A stretch of 64,000 nucleotides of DNA. Origin: Desulfarculales bacterium UBA696 (GTDB taxonomy: Bacteria; Desulfobacterota; Syntrophobacteria; Syntrophobacterales; Syntrophobacteraceae). Each line of letters begins with the position of its first letter. Within the stretch, counting starts at the first letter, position 1. Below the pieces are notes generated by a model. That model was not told the origin of the DNA and searched no databases. It was given only the letters and a program-made list of their open reading frames with translations. Shown one piece after another: positions 43,848 to 52,293 of this stretch. Both the position numbers and the translations under genes were made by a program. The stretch spans positions 256,332 through 320,331 of the forward strand of contig DBMO01000037.1 in the NCBI GenBank assembly GCA_002298995.1. Reading direction: 5' to 3'.

Positions 43848-45372
43848 CCAGAGGTTTAGCCGGGATGACGGCAAGGCTTGCGGTTCCTTGGGCGAATGGG
43901 CCGAGAAGACCCCTATAATGCTTGATGGCAGGCCCTTTACCTTCGAGCGGCACGAATACCTGATTACGCCCTATGCCGACACGCACCCGCACCAGGTCGA
44001 AATGAAGGCCGCACAGTTGGGCTTGACCGCTAAAGCCATGCTCCGAACCATGCACGCAGCGAGATACAGGAACTTCAGGGGGATTCTATATCTTTTCCCT
44101 TCTAGAACAGACGTGACGGAATTTTCTAAGGGTAGAATCGACCCTCTCCTTGAGGAAAACCCCGACAGCCTGGGGAAGTGGATCAGGAGCACGGATTCCG
44201 CCAATGTAAAGCAGATATGGAACTGCTTCCTGTATCTTCGAGGCATGCGGACCCGCACAGGCTTAAAATCGGTACCCGTGGACTTCATTGTTTTTGACGA
44301 ACTAGACGAGGCCCCGCCCAACGCGCAAGACATGGCAATGGAGCGCATGGGCCACAGTGAATTCAAGGAGGTTTTGAAGCTCTCAAACCCGACCTTGCCC
44401 GATTACGGCATTGATAAAGCCTTCCAGGAAACCGATCAGCGCTACTGGCATCTGAAGTGTGAGAAATGCGGAGAATATACCTGTCTGGAAGATACTTTCC
44501 CCGATTGTTTGCTCGAAGCCGGCGGGCGAGTTATCCGGGCCTGCAAGAAATGCCAGGGCGAACTTAATCCCTCAATCGGTGAGTGGGTTGCGAAATACCC
44601 CGGAGTGACTGAGCGCCGAGGCTATCACTACAGCCAGCTTTTTAGCCATTTCGTTGACCCTGCCGAAATCCTCCACCAATACCGCACCACAAGCAACCTG
44701 ACCGACTTCTACAACCTGAAAATTGGGAATGCCTACGTTGCCGCCACGAACCGGCTGACCGTCGAGGAAATCCTAAAATTATGCGGAAATGAAGGGATGG
44801 CCGACAGCGACCCGGGGCCCTGCACAATGGGAGTTGACCAGGGGAAATTGCTCCACGTGGTCATAGGCAAAAGGGATTGGAGCCGCGCCGGGCGGATCAT
44901 TCACATTAACTCGTATCAGGGGTGGGAAGAACTCGACCGGCTGATGGTGAATTTCAATATCTCTCGCGCCGTGGTGGATGCCCTACCGGAGACTCGAAAC
45001 GCCCGTGCCTTTGCCGAGCGGCACCGGGGGAAGGTTTTTCTCTCCTATTATTCCGAGCACCAGAAAGGCCGTTATGCCTGGAATGAGCGGGATTTGACCG
45101 TCAGCAGCAATCGGACCGAGAGTTTGGACGCTTCACATTCAGAGATCCAGGCGGGAAGGATTGTCCTGCCCCGAGAAAGCGAAGTACTTACCGAATTCGC
45201 CGAACACCTTCACAATACGGCGAAGAAGCTTGAAGAGGACGAAGAGACCGGGTCGAAACGATACATTTACGTAAAGCTCGGCCCGGACCATTACCGGCAT
45301 GCTTTCAATTATGAGTGCATGGCGCGCCATTACGGGGCCTCGACCCTCTTTGCAAACTCTGATTTAAGCTGA
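43777..45372 (+). CDS. Large terminase subunit-like packaging ATPase (GpA-type)
   Basis: 531 residues. The packaging ATPase region shows a deviant P-loop-like VEMKAAQLGLTAKAM (about 70-85), Walker B FIVFDELDEAPPNAQDM, and a coupling motif. A zinc site CEKCGEYTC with CKKC follows (about 224-260). The nuclease-like part begins GVDQGKLLHVVIG and has a late Asp/His region (VVDALPETRNARAFAE). The usual GKT/GKS of the P-loop is absent, so activity should be tested. The true start may be later than 43777. Confidence 0.75.
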   Translation: MQGNKLLIDSRKKTLFAALSTSLNQRFSRDDGKACGSLGEWAEKTPIMLDGRPFTFERHEYLITPYADTHPHQVEMKAAQLGLTAKAMLRTMHAARYRNFRGILYLFPSRTDVTEFSKGRIDPLLEENPDSLGKWIRSTDSANVKQIWNCFLYLRGMRTRTGLKSVPVDFIVFDELDEAPPNAQDMAMERMGHSEFKEVLKLSNPTLPDYGIDKAFQETDQRYWHLKCEKCGEYTCLEDTFPDCLLEAGGRVIRACKKCQGELNPSIGEWVAKYPGVTERRGYHYSQLFSHFVDPAEILHQYRTTSNLTDFYNLKIGNAYVAATNRLTVEEILKLCGNEGMADSDPGPCTMGVDQGKLLHVVIGKRDWSRAGRIIHINSYQGWEELDRLMVNFNISRAVVDALPETRNARAFAERHRGKVFLSYYSEHQKGRYAWNERDLTVSSNRTESLDASHSEIQAGRIVLPRESEVLTEFAEHLHNTAKKLEEDEETGSKRYIYVKLGPDHYRHAFNYECMARHYGASTLFANSDLS

Positions 45373-45386
45373 AAGGAGAGCGGACC

Positions 45387-46097
45387 TTGAACCCTGACCG
45401 TATTCAGCCCGTTATAGCATATGACACAGTTTTTCACTGGATCGACCAGGAGGCAAAGCGAACCTATCGCCGGATAAGCGCGGGGATAGCATGGCCCATC
45501 GGGATATTGCCCGGTTACGCGGTGATTCTTGCCGAGGAAAAGTACAAGGAAGCGGGCTTTTCCGATCATATCATCCACGCTTTGGCGGAAACGGAATCCC
45601 CTACCTTCGATGATCTTTTCCGCAAATGCCGCGACTTGTCAAAACTCTTCCACTGTGAAGACCTCCGGGCAGACACCTCAAATGAGGCCGCAATGGAGAT
45701 TCTGCACAGGTTTAACCGCCAGCAACAGGAAGAACGTAGACCTCCGATTCATTTCGGGGCTGCCTCTTTCACGCACCTGGGCGAGCTTAAGACCTGCTTC
45801 GCATACGGTATTCAGCGAATTGCAGACCGGACCGCAACGGGCAGGAAGACATTGAACCTGGATGGTTGCCCCATCCTTCAAAGATGTTTGGCGACCGTTC
45901 CAAGCGATACGGCAACCGGCGACAAGGCGACAGAGTATCCCCCCCTCGTGGCCCTCTGTATGGCTTTAGCTACACTGGATAATCACCCGTACCATGAACC
46001 AATTCCCGAGATAATGCAGAAGAAAGAGTACAACCCTTTGACCTTTTGGCGTGACAGGGCAGACCATAGGCCCTTGCACAGTTATCGCCAGAGGTAA
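45387..46097 (+). CDS. Hypothetical element protein, 236 residues
   Basis: Starts at TTG 45387, seven bases after a strong GAAAGGAGAG site and 14 bp after the terminase. Soluble; no motif recognised (contains RTYRRISAGIAWPIGILPGYAVILAEEKYK). It occupies the place where a portal gene would stand in a phage but does not look like a portal protein. Confidence 0.6.
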   Translation: MNPDRIQPVIAYDTVFHWIDQEAKRTYRRISAGIAWPIGILPGYAVILAEEKYKEAGFSDHIIHALAETESPTFDDLFRKCRDLSKLFHCEDLRADTSNEAAMEILHRFNRQQQEERRPPIHFGAASFTHLGELKTCFAYGIQRIADRTATGRKTLNLDGCPILQRCLATVPSDTATGDKATEYPPLVALCMALATLDNHPYHEPIPEIMQKKEYNPLTFWRDRADHRPLHSYRQR

Positions 46098-46191
46098 AGA
46101 CGTGTTCAGGTGCCCCGCGCCGGGATCGTCCATCCTGGATGCATCCAGAGGGGCCAGGCAACGAATAATTCAACCCAACGAAAGGAACATC

Positions 46192-46866
46192 ATGCGAAAG
46201 GCAGCAATGGAATTAAGCATGGAACAGGACCCCGGACAGGATCAGGAACCGCCCGAAGGTGTGACCGGGGGCATTAACGCGGAGGGGTATTACTCTGCGC
46301 TCCGGGCCCTGGAGGAATTCGAGCAGAGCCACGAGCCCCGGCTGTCTCGGACCCGCACCGAACTGAGAGCACTGGAAGCAGAAATTAAACGGCTTCAGGC
46401 GGAAAGAACGGAAGCGCTTCACGCCGATGAGTTGAACACGGTTAAGGAACTCGACTCAGAGGTCGAGGATCTTCGGCGCGACCATGGGATTAAAAGTGAG
46501 CACCTTGAAATACTGAAGGATTGGCGGACGAAAGACGGGCCAAGTCTGCGCGAGCTGGAGCAGGCCGTCACAGTCGAGGCTCGAAAGGTTATCGCCAATT
46601 ATGCAGCGGTGATCGAGAGTCACGTCAAGGAAAAGCTCCACCAGGCCAAGCAGGAATATTTCACGCAGATAGATGAGTTGTCACAGATGCTAATCGCGGC
46701 TTCGCGCTTCACAGTACATGCCCGCCAGAATCACGGGATCGGATCGAAGTACCAGCACATCAGAAATCCCGAGCTTCGCGATATTTCCATCAGCGCGGAA
46801 GAAATCGCAAAACGGTGTCAGGTCCCCAAAATCTGGCCAATGTGGATTTTTGTCGATAGGGTTTAG
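46192..46866 (+). CDS. Coiled-coil element protein, 224 residues
   Basis: ATG 46192 behind AAAGGAAC. A long coiled coil (about 60-200, e.g. LSRTRTELRALEAEIKRLQAE, VEDLRRDHGIKSEHLEILKDW) is followed by a short C-terminal part. Possibly a scaffold-like or structural protein, without a recognised family. Confidence 0.6.
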   Translation: MRKAAMELSMEQDPGQDQEPPEGVTGGINAEGYYSALRALEEFEQSHEPRLSRTRTELRALEAEIKRLQAERTEALHADELNTVKELDSEVEDLRRDHGIKSEHLEILKDWRTKDGPSLRELEQAVTVEARKVIANYAAVIESHVKEKLHQAKQEYFTQIDELSQMLIAASRFTVHARQNHGIGSKYQHIRNPELRDISISAEEIAKRCQVPKIWPMWIFVDRV

Positions 46867-46930
46867 CGCTGAACCAGGCGGGACCGGCGACAATACGGAC
46901 CGGCAGCCCGCCCTAGTGAAAGGACGTATC

Positions 46931-47383
46931 ATGGCATTATATAAAGGCGCTCGGGAAGAGCGCGCACCGAATGCCGCCCCTGGTATACCGATGGTGTGGT
47001 CTGATTGGGACCCGGTTTTCACAAATCTCGTAGTGGGGAACGGCACGCGCACAGCAAGATTCTGCCTGGTTGGGAAAATGGTATTTTACCGGCTGGTGTT
47101 GGTTTTCGGGAGCAGTACAACAATTTCCGGGCCGGTATCTTTAATTGTTCCAACCGAGCTTGCCACTTATGGCGGAGCCGGGGCCGCTCCTATCGGAGAT
47201 GGCTCGTGCTATGACGTAAGTGTTGGAAACGTTGTTGCGGCTGTCCATCAGACCAACGGGCGGATCAACTCGCTAACGGTTGCAGGTAGCAATGTGATTT
47301 GTGGGGCTATAAATGCCACTTCGCCATTCACTTGGGCAACGGGCGATGAATTGTCGGTTACCGGAGTATACGAGATGGCATAA
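46931..47383 (+). CDS. Small beta-rich element protein, possible virion component
   Basis: 150 residues from ATG 46931. Beta-rich and Gly/Thr/Val-rich (VFYRLVLVFGSSTTISGPVS, GRINSLTVAGSNVICGAI, WATGDELSVTGVYEMA), similar in look to short fibre or decoration proteins. No family recognised; structural role is inferred from composition. Confidence 0.5.
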   Translation: MALYKGAREERAPNAAPGIPMVWSDWDPVFTNLVVGNGTRTARFCLVGKMVFYRLVLVFGSSTTISGPVSLIVPTELATYGGAGAAPIGDGSCYDVSVGNVVAAVHQTNGRINSLTVAGSNVICGAINATSPFTWATGDELSVTGVYEMA

Positions 47384-47439
47384 CGAGCAACAACCATAAT
47401 GAGACCAGTAGGCATGGAACAGCATGAAAGGGGCAAAAA

Positions 47440-47721
47440 ATGCCAGCGATAAAAAGACACCATGGACATTTAGTTTTCGACCGGGAAACACCACCCTCGC
47501 CCAAAAGAGAAGCCACGAAACCCCAAGGCACAGGCCCGCAACTGAGCTTTCCGAACTCGCCGGGAATGAATGCGGTTTGCGATAAGAAAGTTGACGAACG
47601 GCACAAGCGGCAGGTGGACAATTGGAATCGCGAAGTTGACCGGGATTTGGAATTGACCCGCGATGCCCTCAGGTCGATGGGATTTACCGAAGCCGAGATC
47701 GAACGCGCGGAAAAGGGATAG
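47440..47721 (+). CDS. Small hypothetical protein, 93 residues
   Basis: ATG behind AAAGGGGC. Basic and Pro-rich N-terminal half, helical C-terminal half (VDNWNREVDRDLELTRDALRSMGFTEAEIERAEKG). No family recognised. Confidence 0.6.
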   Translation: MPAIKRHHGHLVFDRETPPSPKREATKPQGTGPQLSFPNSPGMNAVCDKKVDERHKRQVDNWNREVDRDLELTRDALRSMGFTEAEIERAEKG

Positions 47722-47777
47722 AAGAGAAACTGCCTACACTCCACCAACAGACTGTCGTGAGACAGACAAGGAGATTT

Positions 47778-48206
47778 ATGGAACCCACCGAAATTTCATC
47801 AAAGATTGAATCCATCCGAACAGACCTCGACCACTTCAGGGAGCAAAGCGCCCACCTTGCCTCTTTATTGCCAAGGCTCACCGCGATCCGTGAGGTTGAA
47901 CTTTGTGAACTCGAAAGAATGGAAGCGCTTGGTAAGGAAGAGGATTTGCAGCCCCATGCCGGCTATCTCGAGGGACTCGCGGAGAAAGGCAAACACAGAC
48001 TCACCTTCTTTCAGGAAATTGGACAATTGAGCAACTCCGCACAGCAAACGTACCGTCGGATTGTCGATCAGTTCAATGAACTCCGGGACCTCGTTAAGGA
48101 TTTAGAGGCTCCGGAAGAGTGCGCGTGGAAAGTCGTAAATCTCGGTAATGAAATCGCCCGAGCCCTCACAGAATGCTGCGACAACCTTGAAAGGGGGGAT
48201 CAATAA
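47778..48206 (+). CDS. Coiled-coil hypothetical protein, 142 residues
   Basis: ATG 47778 behind AAGGAG. Almost wholly helical (ISSKIESIRTDLDHFREQSAHLASLL, AQQTYRRIVDQFNELRDLVKDLEAPEEC). Ends one base before the next gene. No family recognised. Confidence 0.6.
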   Translation: MEPTEISSKIESIRTDLDHFREQSAHLASLLPRLTAIREVELCELERMEALGKEEDLQPHAGYLEGLAEKGKHRLTFFQEIGQLSNSAQQTYRRIVDQFNELRDLVKDLEAPEECAWKVVNLGNEIARALTECCDNLERGDQ

Positions 48207-48207
48207 T

Positions 48208-49968
48208 ATGTCTCCTACAATTCCGACCTATGAGCGCAAAGTGCTCCCGAAAGCCATTGAGTATCCCGATATCCCGACCGGATTGGCATCCTCCGGTCCT
48301 GAAGAGGCGCTGGCTACGGCAGGCCAACAAATCGCAAACGAGGGTAATAAGTGGTCCGAAGCAATCCAGAAAGCACAGGATGTGCGCACGGTTGGGGATC
48401 TTAATTCCAAGGCACTTGTTTCCCTAAATGACCTGCATAATAGGATTATTACTTCGCCGGATTTTATCATCAACCCTGAAGCTGCCCGCCAAACGTGGAG
48501 AACTGAGGCGGACAGCATCAAGACCGAGCTTTCCCAAGGACTCGATCAAAATTCACACGCAGCCCGTCTATTTGATAGCGAGTGGACGAGGACCCAGGCA
48601 GCCCACGAGATTCAGTTTGCAAACGAAATCCGCAAGAAAACGGTGGATCAGGTTGTAGGCGGAAATCTCCAGGCCCTCCAGACCTATTCAAACGCAATAG
48701 GGACCGCCCCCAATTCCGATGTAGTGTACCAGGGGCTCAAGGGCATCGACATGCAGATCGCTGGCGGTATTGCATCCGGGGCATTCACCTTTGAGAACGG
48801 GCAAAAACTCAAAGAGCACTACAGGAACCAGTCTCTTTCTGCTTACGGCCACAATTTGGCAGTGGGTAACCCCACTGAAGTAATACGGCAGATCGAGACC
48901 AGCCCGGCGGCAGGCGAGAAGGATACTCACCCCTTATCGCAACTTGACGCGACTCAAAAAGCAGCTCTCAGAACGGCGGCTCATGCTCGAATCGAACATC
49001 TGAGTAGTGAGCGCCGACAGGAGCAGGAGCGCCAGGAGCGCGAATTTCAAAAGAACACAGTCAATGAGGCATATAAAGGGACCCTTGACCTATTCTCGGG
49101 TGATTTTGCCAAGGCCACGGAGTACGCGAGAAACCCGGCGAACTATCCTCTTCTCGATGAAGAAAAGCGCAGAGGCTTGGTTTCGGCACTGGAGAGCGGG
49201 GCACAATGGGACCGGCAGCAGAAGGATGACCTCCGGAAGAAGAATAACGACAAGGTATTTGATGAGTTTCTCAAAAACCCCTCGGCAATGACCGAGGCAA
49301 CAATCAACGCGACGTCTGCCGACCCTCAGACAAGACAGCACCTGATCGACCTACAGCGCAAAAATACCGAGCAGAGGTTTAAGACTGACCCGGCAGTCGA
49401 GGCCGATGTTTTGGGCAGGATATGGCGGGGTGACATTAAAAACAGAAGTGATCTTCTGCCCTTCGTTGGGAATGGCCTGGGCGTGGATAAGATGAAAGAA
49501 CTCTCCGGGTCGATAGAGCAGGCGCAAGATCCCACCAAGTCAAAATACTTCGAGATGGCGGACAAGCTTTTCGAAGGCAAATATAAAGACGACAAAGAAA
49601 TGCTCAAACTGAAGACGGAGTACCTTGTCGTTCTCGATCAGCACATAAAGCGCGACGGCCTCAAGGGGATGGACATATTCAAGAAGGCCGAAGAACTTCT
49701 CAAGCCATTAGAAGAGCGTACTTTCTGGCAGTGGTGGAATGGCTCCAATCCGTCTACCCCGTTCAATAAAATTGTTGACAAGAATCCCCCCTGGCTGACG
49801 GTTGAAAGCCCTCCGGCTGCACCTACAGGTGACCCGGTCAAGCGTCCTCTTCCCCTGCCTCCTGACGTTTCCGGCAAGTACGAGGTGATTCTCAAGCAGA
49901 ATAACATGCCGGTAACTCCGGGGAACATCAAGGCGCTCTATGACCAGGACCAGGCAAGGGGAAGATAG
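48208..49968 (+). CDS. Large helical element protein, 586 residues
   Basis: ATG 48208 behind AAGGGGGGA. Soluble and mostly helical, Gln/Glu/Lys-rich with a central coiled coil (HLSSERRQEQERQEREFQKN) and a Pro-rich part near the end (PPAAPTGDPVKRPLPLPPD). This is the longest unknown in the element. It may be an internal virion or ejection-type protein, but nothing specific is recognised. Confidence 0.55.
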   Translation: MSPTIPTYERKVLPKAIEYPDIPTGLASSGPEEALATAGQQIANEGNKWSEAIQKAQDVRTVGDLNSKALVSLNDLHNRIITSPDFIINPEAARQTWRTEADSIKTELSQGLDQNSHAARLFDSEWTRTQAAHEIQFANEIRKKTVDQVVGGNLQALQTYSNAIGTAPNSDVVYQGLKGIDMQIAGGIASGAFTFENGQKLKEHYRNQSLSAYGHNLAVGNPTEVIRQIETSPAAGEKDTHPLSQLDATQKAALRTAAHARIEHLSSERRQEQERQEREFQKNTVNEAYKGTLDLFSGDFAKATEYARNPANYPLLDEEKRRGLVSALESGAQWDRQQKDDLRKKNNDKVFDEFLKNPSAMTEATINATSADPQTRQHLIDLQRKNTEQRFKTDPAVEADVLGRIWRGDIKNRSDLLPFVGNGLGVDKMKELSGSIEQAQDPTKSKYFEMADKLFEGKYKDDKEMLKLKTEYLVVLDQHIKRDGLKGMDIFKKAEELLKPLEERTFWQWWNGSNPSTPFNKIVDKNPPWLTVESPPAAPTGDPVKRPLPLPPDVSGKYEVILKQNNMPVTPGNIKALYDQDQARGR

Positions 49969-50120
49969 GATTCAAAGCTCATCGGCAGGGACGTGCAGAC
50001 TTAAAGACGTAGTTTGACACGTCCCGCCTGGAGATAATCGATTTAACGGCCACTCTCGCAAGGTTGCAGTGGGTTTGGCGGGATGAATCTGGAAAGATAG
50101 GTTTGGTGGCATTGTCCACT

Positions 50121-50405
50121 TTATTTCTTTAGGCCTTCAATCAACTGAGTTTCTTCAATACATTTTCGCTTCAGCCTAAGAGCTATAAAATTGGTGGCTT
50201 CAAACGGAGAGTGCGCGATAGCGAGAATATTCAACAGGGAGATAGTTGTCACTAAGGCGGCAGTGAAGATATCTGAAGATCTAGAGTGCTTAATCGATGA
50301 TATCAAAGCAACTGCCGAGAAAATAAGAACCGCTATGTCAATGACGAGCACCAGCAGCCTAAAAACACGCCTGGAGGCATTATGGTCTTTTAAAAGGTCT
50401 AACAT
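50121..50405 (-). CDS. Small membrane protein, 94 residues
   Basis: Two membrane segments (about 16-37 and 48-68) between basic ends; ATG 50405 has GGGGGAGGGG upstream. It lies 42 bp after the XRE repressor gene on the same strand, so it may be expressed in lysogeny. A superinfection or defence role is possible but not shown. Confidence 0.6.
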   Translation of the reverse strand: MLDLLKDHNASRRVFRLLVLVIDIAVLIFSAVALISSIKHSRSSDIFTAALVTTISLLNILAIAHSPFEATNFIALRLKRKCIEETQLIEGLKK

Positions 50406-50447
50406 GGCCCCTCCCCCTAGTCGGTCATTTCAGATAGAGAACAAGTC

Positions 50448-50648
50448 TTAAACCTCCTCGAAAAGATCACGGATTTGGACGCCGAGAATTCGGGCTATAT
50501 CCTCCAAAGTCCCAAGTGTACAGGAACTAATGGTCTCATCCCTTTGTATGCGGAAAATTGTCCCGCGCGAAAGCCGGGATTTTTCAATCAAATCGGTTAT
50601 ACGGACCCCTTTTTCTCGGAGGACAGTACCCAGTCTACTTTTAATCAC
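50448..50648 (-). CDS. XRE-family repressor
   Basis: 66 residues from GTG 50648, directly behind GGGGAGGGG. Helix-turn-helix: VLREKGVRITDLIEKSRLSRGTIFRIQRDE, then TLGTLEDIARILGVQIRDLFEEV. It is transcribed away from two operator-like sites (50671-50725) and would control the rightward promoter there. Minimal length, no C-terminal protease domain, so induction is not by RecA-type self-cleavage. Confidence 0.8.
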   Translation of the reverse strand: MIKSRLGTVLREKGVRITDLIEKSRLSRGTIFRIQRDETISSCTLGTLEDIARILGVQIRDLFEEV

Positions 50649-50670
50649 GCTCGCCCCTCCCCATCTAAAA

Positions 50671-50725
50671 AAGTACAATATTTTAGATTTTCTGCTTTGA
50701 GGAACAAGTGCAATATATTATACTT
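50671..50725. promoter_or_regulatory. Two operator-like sites with rightward promoter
   Basis: Two related 20-bp partly palindromic sites share AAGTRCAATAT: 50671-50690 and 50706-50725, with starts 35 bp apart. A promoter with TTGAGG (50697-50702) and TATACT (50719-50724), 16-bp spacer, has its -10 inside the second site. Likely control point of the XRE repressor. Confidence 0.6.
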
Positions 50726-50791
50726 CTGCCCGACTAAACACCTACTACCGGCAAGGACCACCGTTATGGCCTTTTTTTATTGGGACAAACC

Positions 50792-50866
50792 AAGCGTGAA
50801 GAGCGGCTATTCCGCGAGGGTAGCCGGGAGTGTAGTAGCTCCTTGTCAGCTCTTCACGCTTTTTCT
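50792..50866 (+). ncRNA. Candidate structured RNA, three-way junction with terminal T run
   Basis: A perfect 13-bp outer stem (AAGCGTGAAGAGC at 50792-50804 with GCTCTTCACGCTT at 50849-50861) encloses two smaller hairpins (GGCTA/TAGCC at 50805-50825; GGAG/CTCC at 50827-50842) and is followed by TTTTCT. It lies downstream of the repressor-controlled promoter and just before a strong ribosome site. It could be a terminator-attenuator or a small regulatory RNA. Confidence 0.55.
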
Positions 50867-50882
50867 ATTTGGAGGATAAATT

Positions 50883-50960
50883 ATGGAATTGCTTGAACTG
50901 ATGCAAATCATGAAAGACAGGGCAAAGGATAGAGGCCAAGAAAGGGGCGCCAATGGGTAA
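50883..50960 (+). CDS. Very short protein, 25 residues
   Basis: A strong site (TTGGAGGATAAATT-ATG) precedes a 25-codon frame (MELLELMQIMKDRAKDRGQE and five more residues) that overlaps the next start by eight bases. Probably a leader peptide coupling translation to the following genes. Confidence 0.5.
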   Translation: MELLELMQIMKDRAKDRGQERGANG

Positions 50961-51207
50961 GAAGCTATCCGATAACCCCGAGTTGCTGGCGAAAATCCTT
51001 AGAGCTTACTGCAGGAACCCGGATCTCTGGAACCAGATAGCAAAAATCTTCGCCAGCGGCGACCAGGATCTCATTGCCTGTTTTAGAGCTGCTACCAAGC
51101 GCATAAGAAAGGGGATGGATGCCGGGGAGCCGTGCGAAGTGGTGGAGGCCGATTTGAATAGAATAAGAGAAGAATATCTAGGCACCCGGATAGAGGCAAC
51201 AGTATGA
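50953..51207 (+). CDS. Small hypothetical protein with SGDQD motif (first paralogue)
   Basis: 84 residues, helical, acidic/basic mixed. WNQIAKIFASGDQDLIACFRAATKRIRKGM aligns with WVLADLLKVYESGDQDAINHLESALRF of the next protein. The two genes are probably old duplicates. No family recognised. Confidence 0.6.
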   Translation: MGKKLSDNPELLAKILRAYCRNPDLWNQIAKIFASGDQDLIACFRAATKRIRKGMDAGEPCEVVEADLNRIREEYLGTRIEATV

Positions 51208-51389
51208 GCATGACTGCCGAAATGTTTGTCAGACTGATAGACACCTTTGGAGGGAGATCCTGGGTATTGGCCGATTTGCTCAAGGTATACGAATCTGGCG
51301 ACCAGGATGCAATTAATCACCTGGAATCAGCTTTGAGATTTTTCGCGAAGAAGATTCCCGAGTTAGAGGAGGCCGCCAATGTCGGATGA
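51204..51389 (+). CDS. Small hypothetical protein with SGDQD motif (second paralogue)
   Basis: 61 residues. Starts four bases before the previous stop, so translation is coupled, and overlaps the next gene by 11 bp. Shares the S-G-D-Q-D helix-turn with the previous protein. Confidence 0.6.
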   Translation: MSMTAEMFVRLIDTFGGRSWVLADLLKVYESGDQDAINHLESALRFFAKKIPELEEAANVG

Positions 51390-51903
51390 ACACGTTTGCA
51401 AAATTTTCGAAATGCAGGACCGGCTTGAAGAGCTGCGCCATATCGCAAACACGGCTGGAATGTTCGCCAAAAACGTAACCGAAGAGGACAACCATCCATC
51501 TTTCGGGAACTACATAAACCCCAAGGATTGGATAGTAAAAGACTTGCAGCCATTCTTTCGAACCGTTCAATACAGGCTCTCCGATATTCACCAGATGTTG
51601 CGCTCAACTTTCGAGAAATGTTTTGAAGGATGCGCATTTCAGGAAGCAGAGAACCAGGTACCTACACCTGAAGAACTGGCCGAGAAAGCAGAGCGGCAAG
51701 AGAAAAACAGGCAGGAAAATCAGATGCACGAAGCCCTTTTCGATATTCGAAACTATTTCCAGAAAGGTGATAGCCACAGGGATGTAGTTTTGAACTTTGC
51801 CAAAATGCTGTCAACCGATCCGGGCAAGGCCGCTGAGTGTGTGAGTGTTCCGGCAAACGAGGGGAACCAGGATTCCGGGGCGGAATCAAGAATAGAAGCA
51901 TAA
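51379..51903 (+). CDS. Hypothetical element protein, 174 residues
   Basis: ATG behind AGAGGAGG within the previous gene. Helical and charged (EELAEKAERQEKNRQENQMHEAL), soluble. No family recognised. Last of the small coupled series started at 50883. Confidence 0.6.
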   Translation: MSDEHVCKIFEMQDRLEELRHIANTAGMFAKNVTEEDNHPSFGNYINPKDWIVKDLQPFFRTVQYRLSDIHQMLRSTFEKCFEGCAFQEAENQVPTPEELAEKAERQEKNRQENQMHEALFDIRNYFQKGDSHRDVVLNFAKMLSTDPGKAAECVSVPANEGNQDSGAESRIEA

Positions 51904-51987
51904 CCCCGCAACTGGCCCGGCTTCGGTCGGGCCTTCGCTCCACAAGGATTCAAACTGGAAACTCTCGATTTCATATCTCAAATTTGG

Positions 51988-52194
51988 ATGGTCATTTTCG
52001 GCTGCGCCGCGATCTGGCTACTTGGCCGTCGGGAAGACTGGCGACGATGGGGCTACATTGCCGGGCTCGTCAGTCAACCCGCATGGCTGTTTTCAGGCTT
52101 CTATCATGACCAATGGGGGCTGCTTCTGATAAGCCTTTGGTATACCTATTCCTGGATACAGGGAATCTGGAATTTCTGGATAAGGCCCCGGTGA
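51988..52194 (+). CDS. Small membrane protein, 68 residues
   Basis: Two hydrophobic segments (VIFGCAAIWLL; LLLISLWYTYSWIQGIWNFWI) flank a basic loop with many Trp. It could be a holin-like protein by size, but lacks specific signs. The frame is open upstream of ATG 51988, and a non-ATG start near 51955 (after AAGGA) cannot be excluded. A terminator overlaps the stop codon. Confidence 0.55.
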   Translation: MVIFGCAAIWLLGRREDWRRWGYIAGLVSQPAWLFSGFYHDQWGLLLISLWYTYSWIQGIWNFWIRPR

Positions 52195-52210
52195 TGAGCC
52201 GGGGCTTTTT
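52182..52210 (+). terminator. Intrinsic terminator
   Basis: AAGGCCCCGG / CCGGGGCTTT with T5 following. It separates the small-protein series from the ribbon-helix-helix/integrase unit. Confidence 0.85.
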
Positions 52211-52229
52211 ATTCCCCTCTTCATTTTGC

Positions 52230-52258
52230 TTGACAAGCTAGATAAGCTAGCTTATCTT
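52230..52258 (+). promoter_or_regulatory. Promoter with palindromic operator before the RHH-integrase unit
   Basis: TTGACA (52230-52235), 17-bp spacer, TATCTT (52253-52258). A perfect 16-bp palindrome GATAAGCTAGCTTATC (52241-52256) fills the spacer and reaches the -10, so a bound dimer would block RNA polymerase. Confidence 0.75.
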
Positions 52259-52293
52259 AGCAACTAATGCAAACATTCTGAAAGGGGGAAAAC

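Noticed and set aside
50475..50879. Plus-strand frame across the XRE gene and structured RNA
   Set aside because: It runs through the operator region and the hairpin, lacks a ribosome site, and overlaps a good minus-strand repressor gene.
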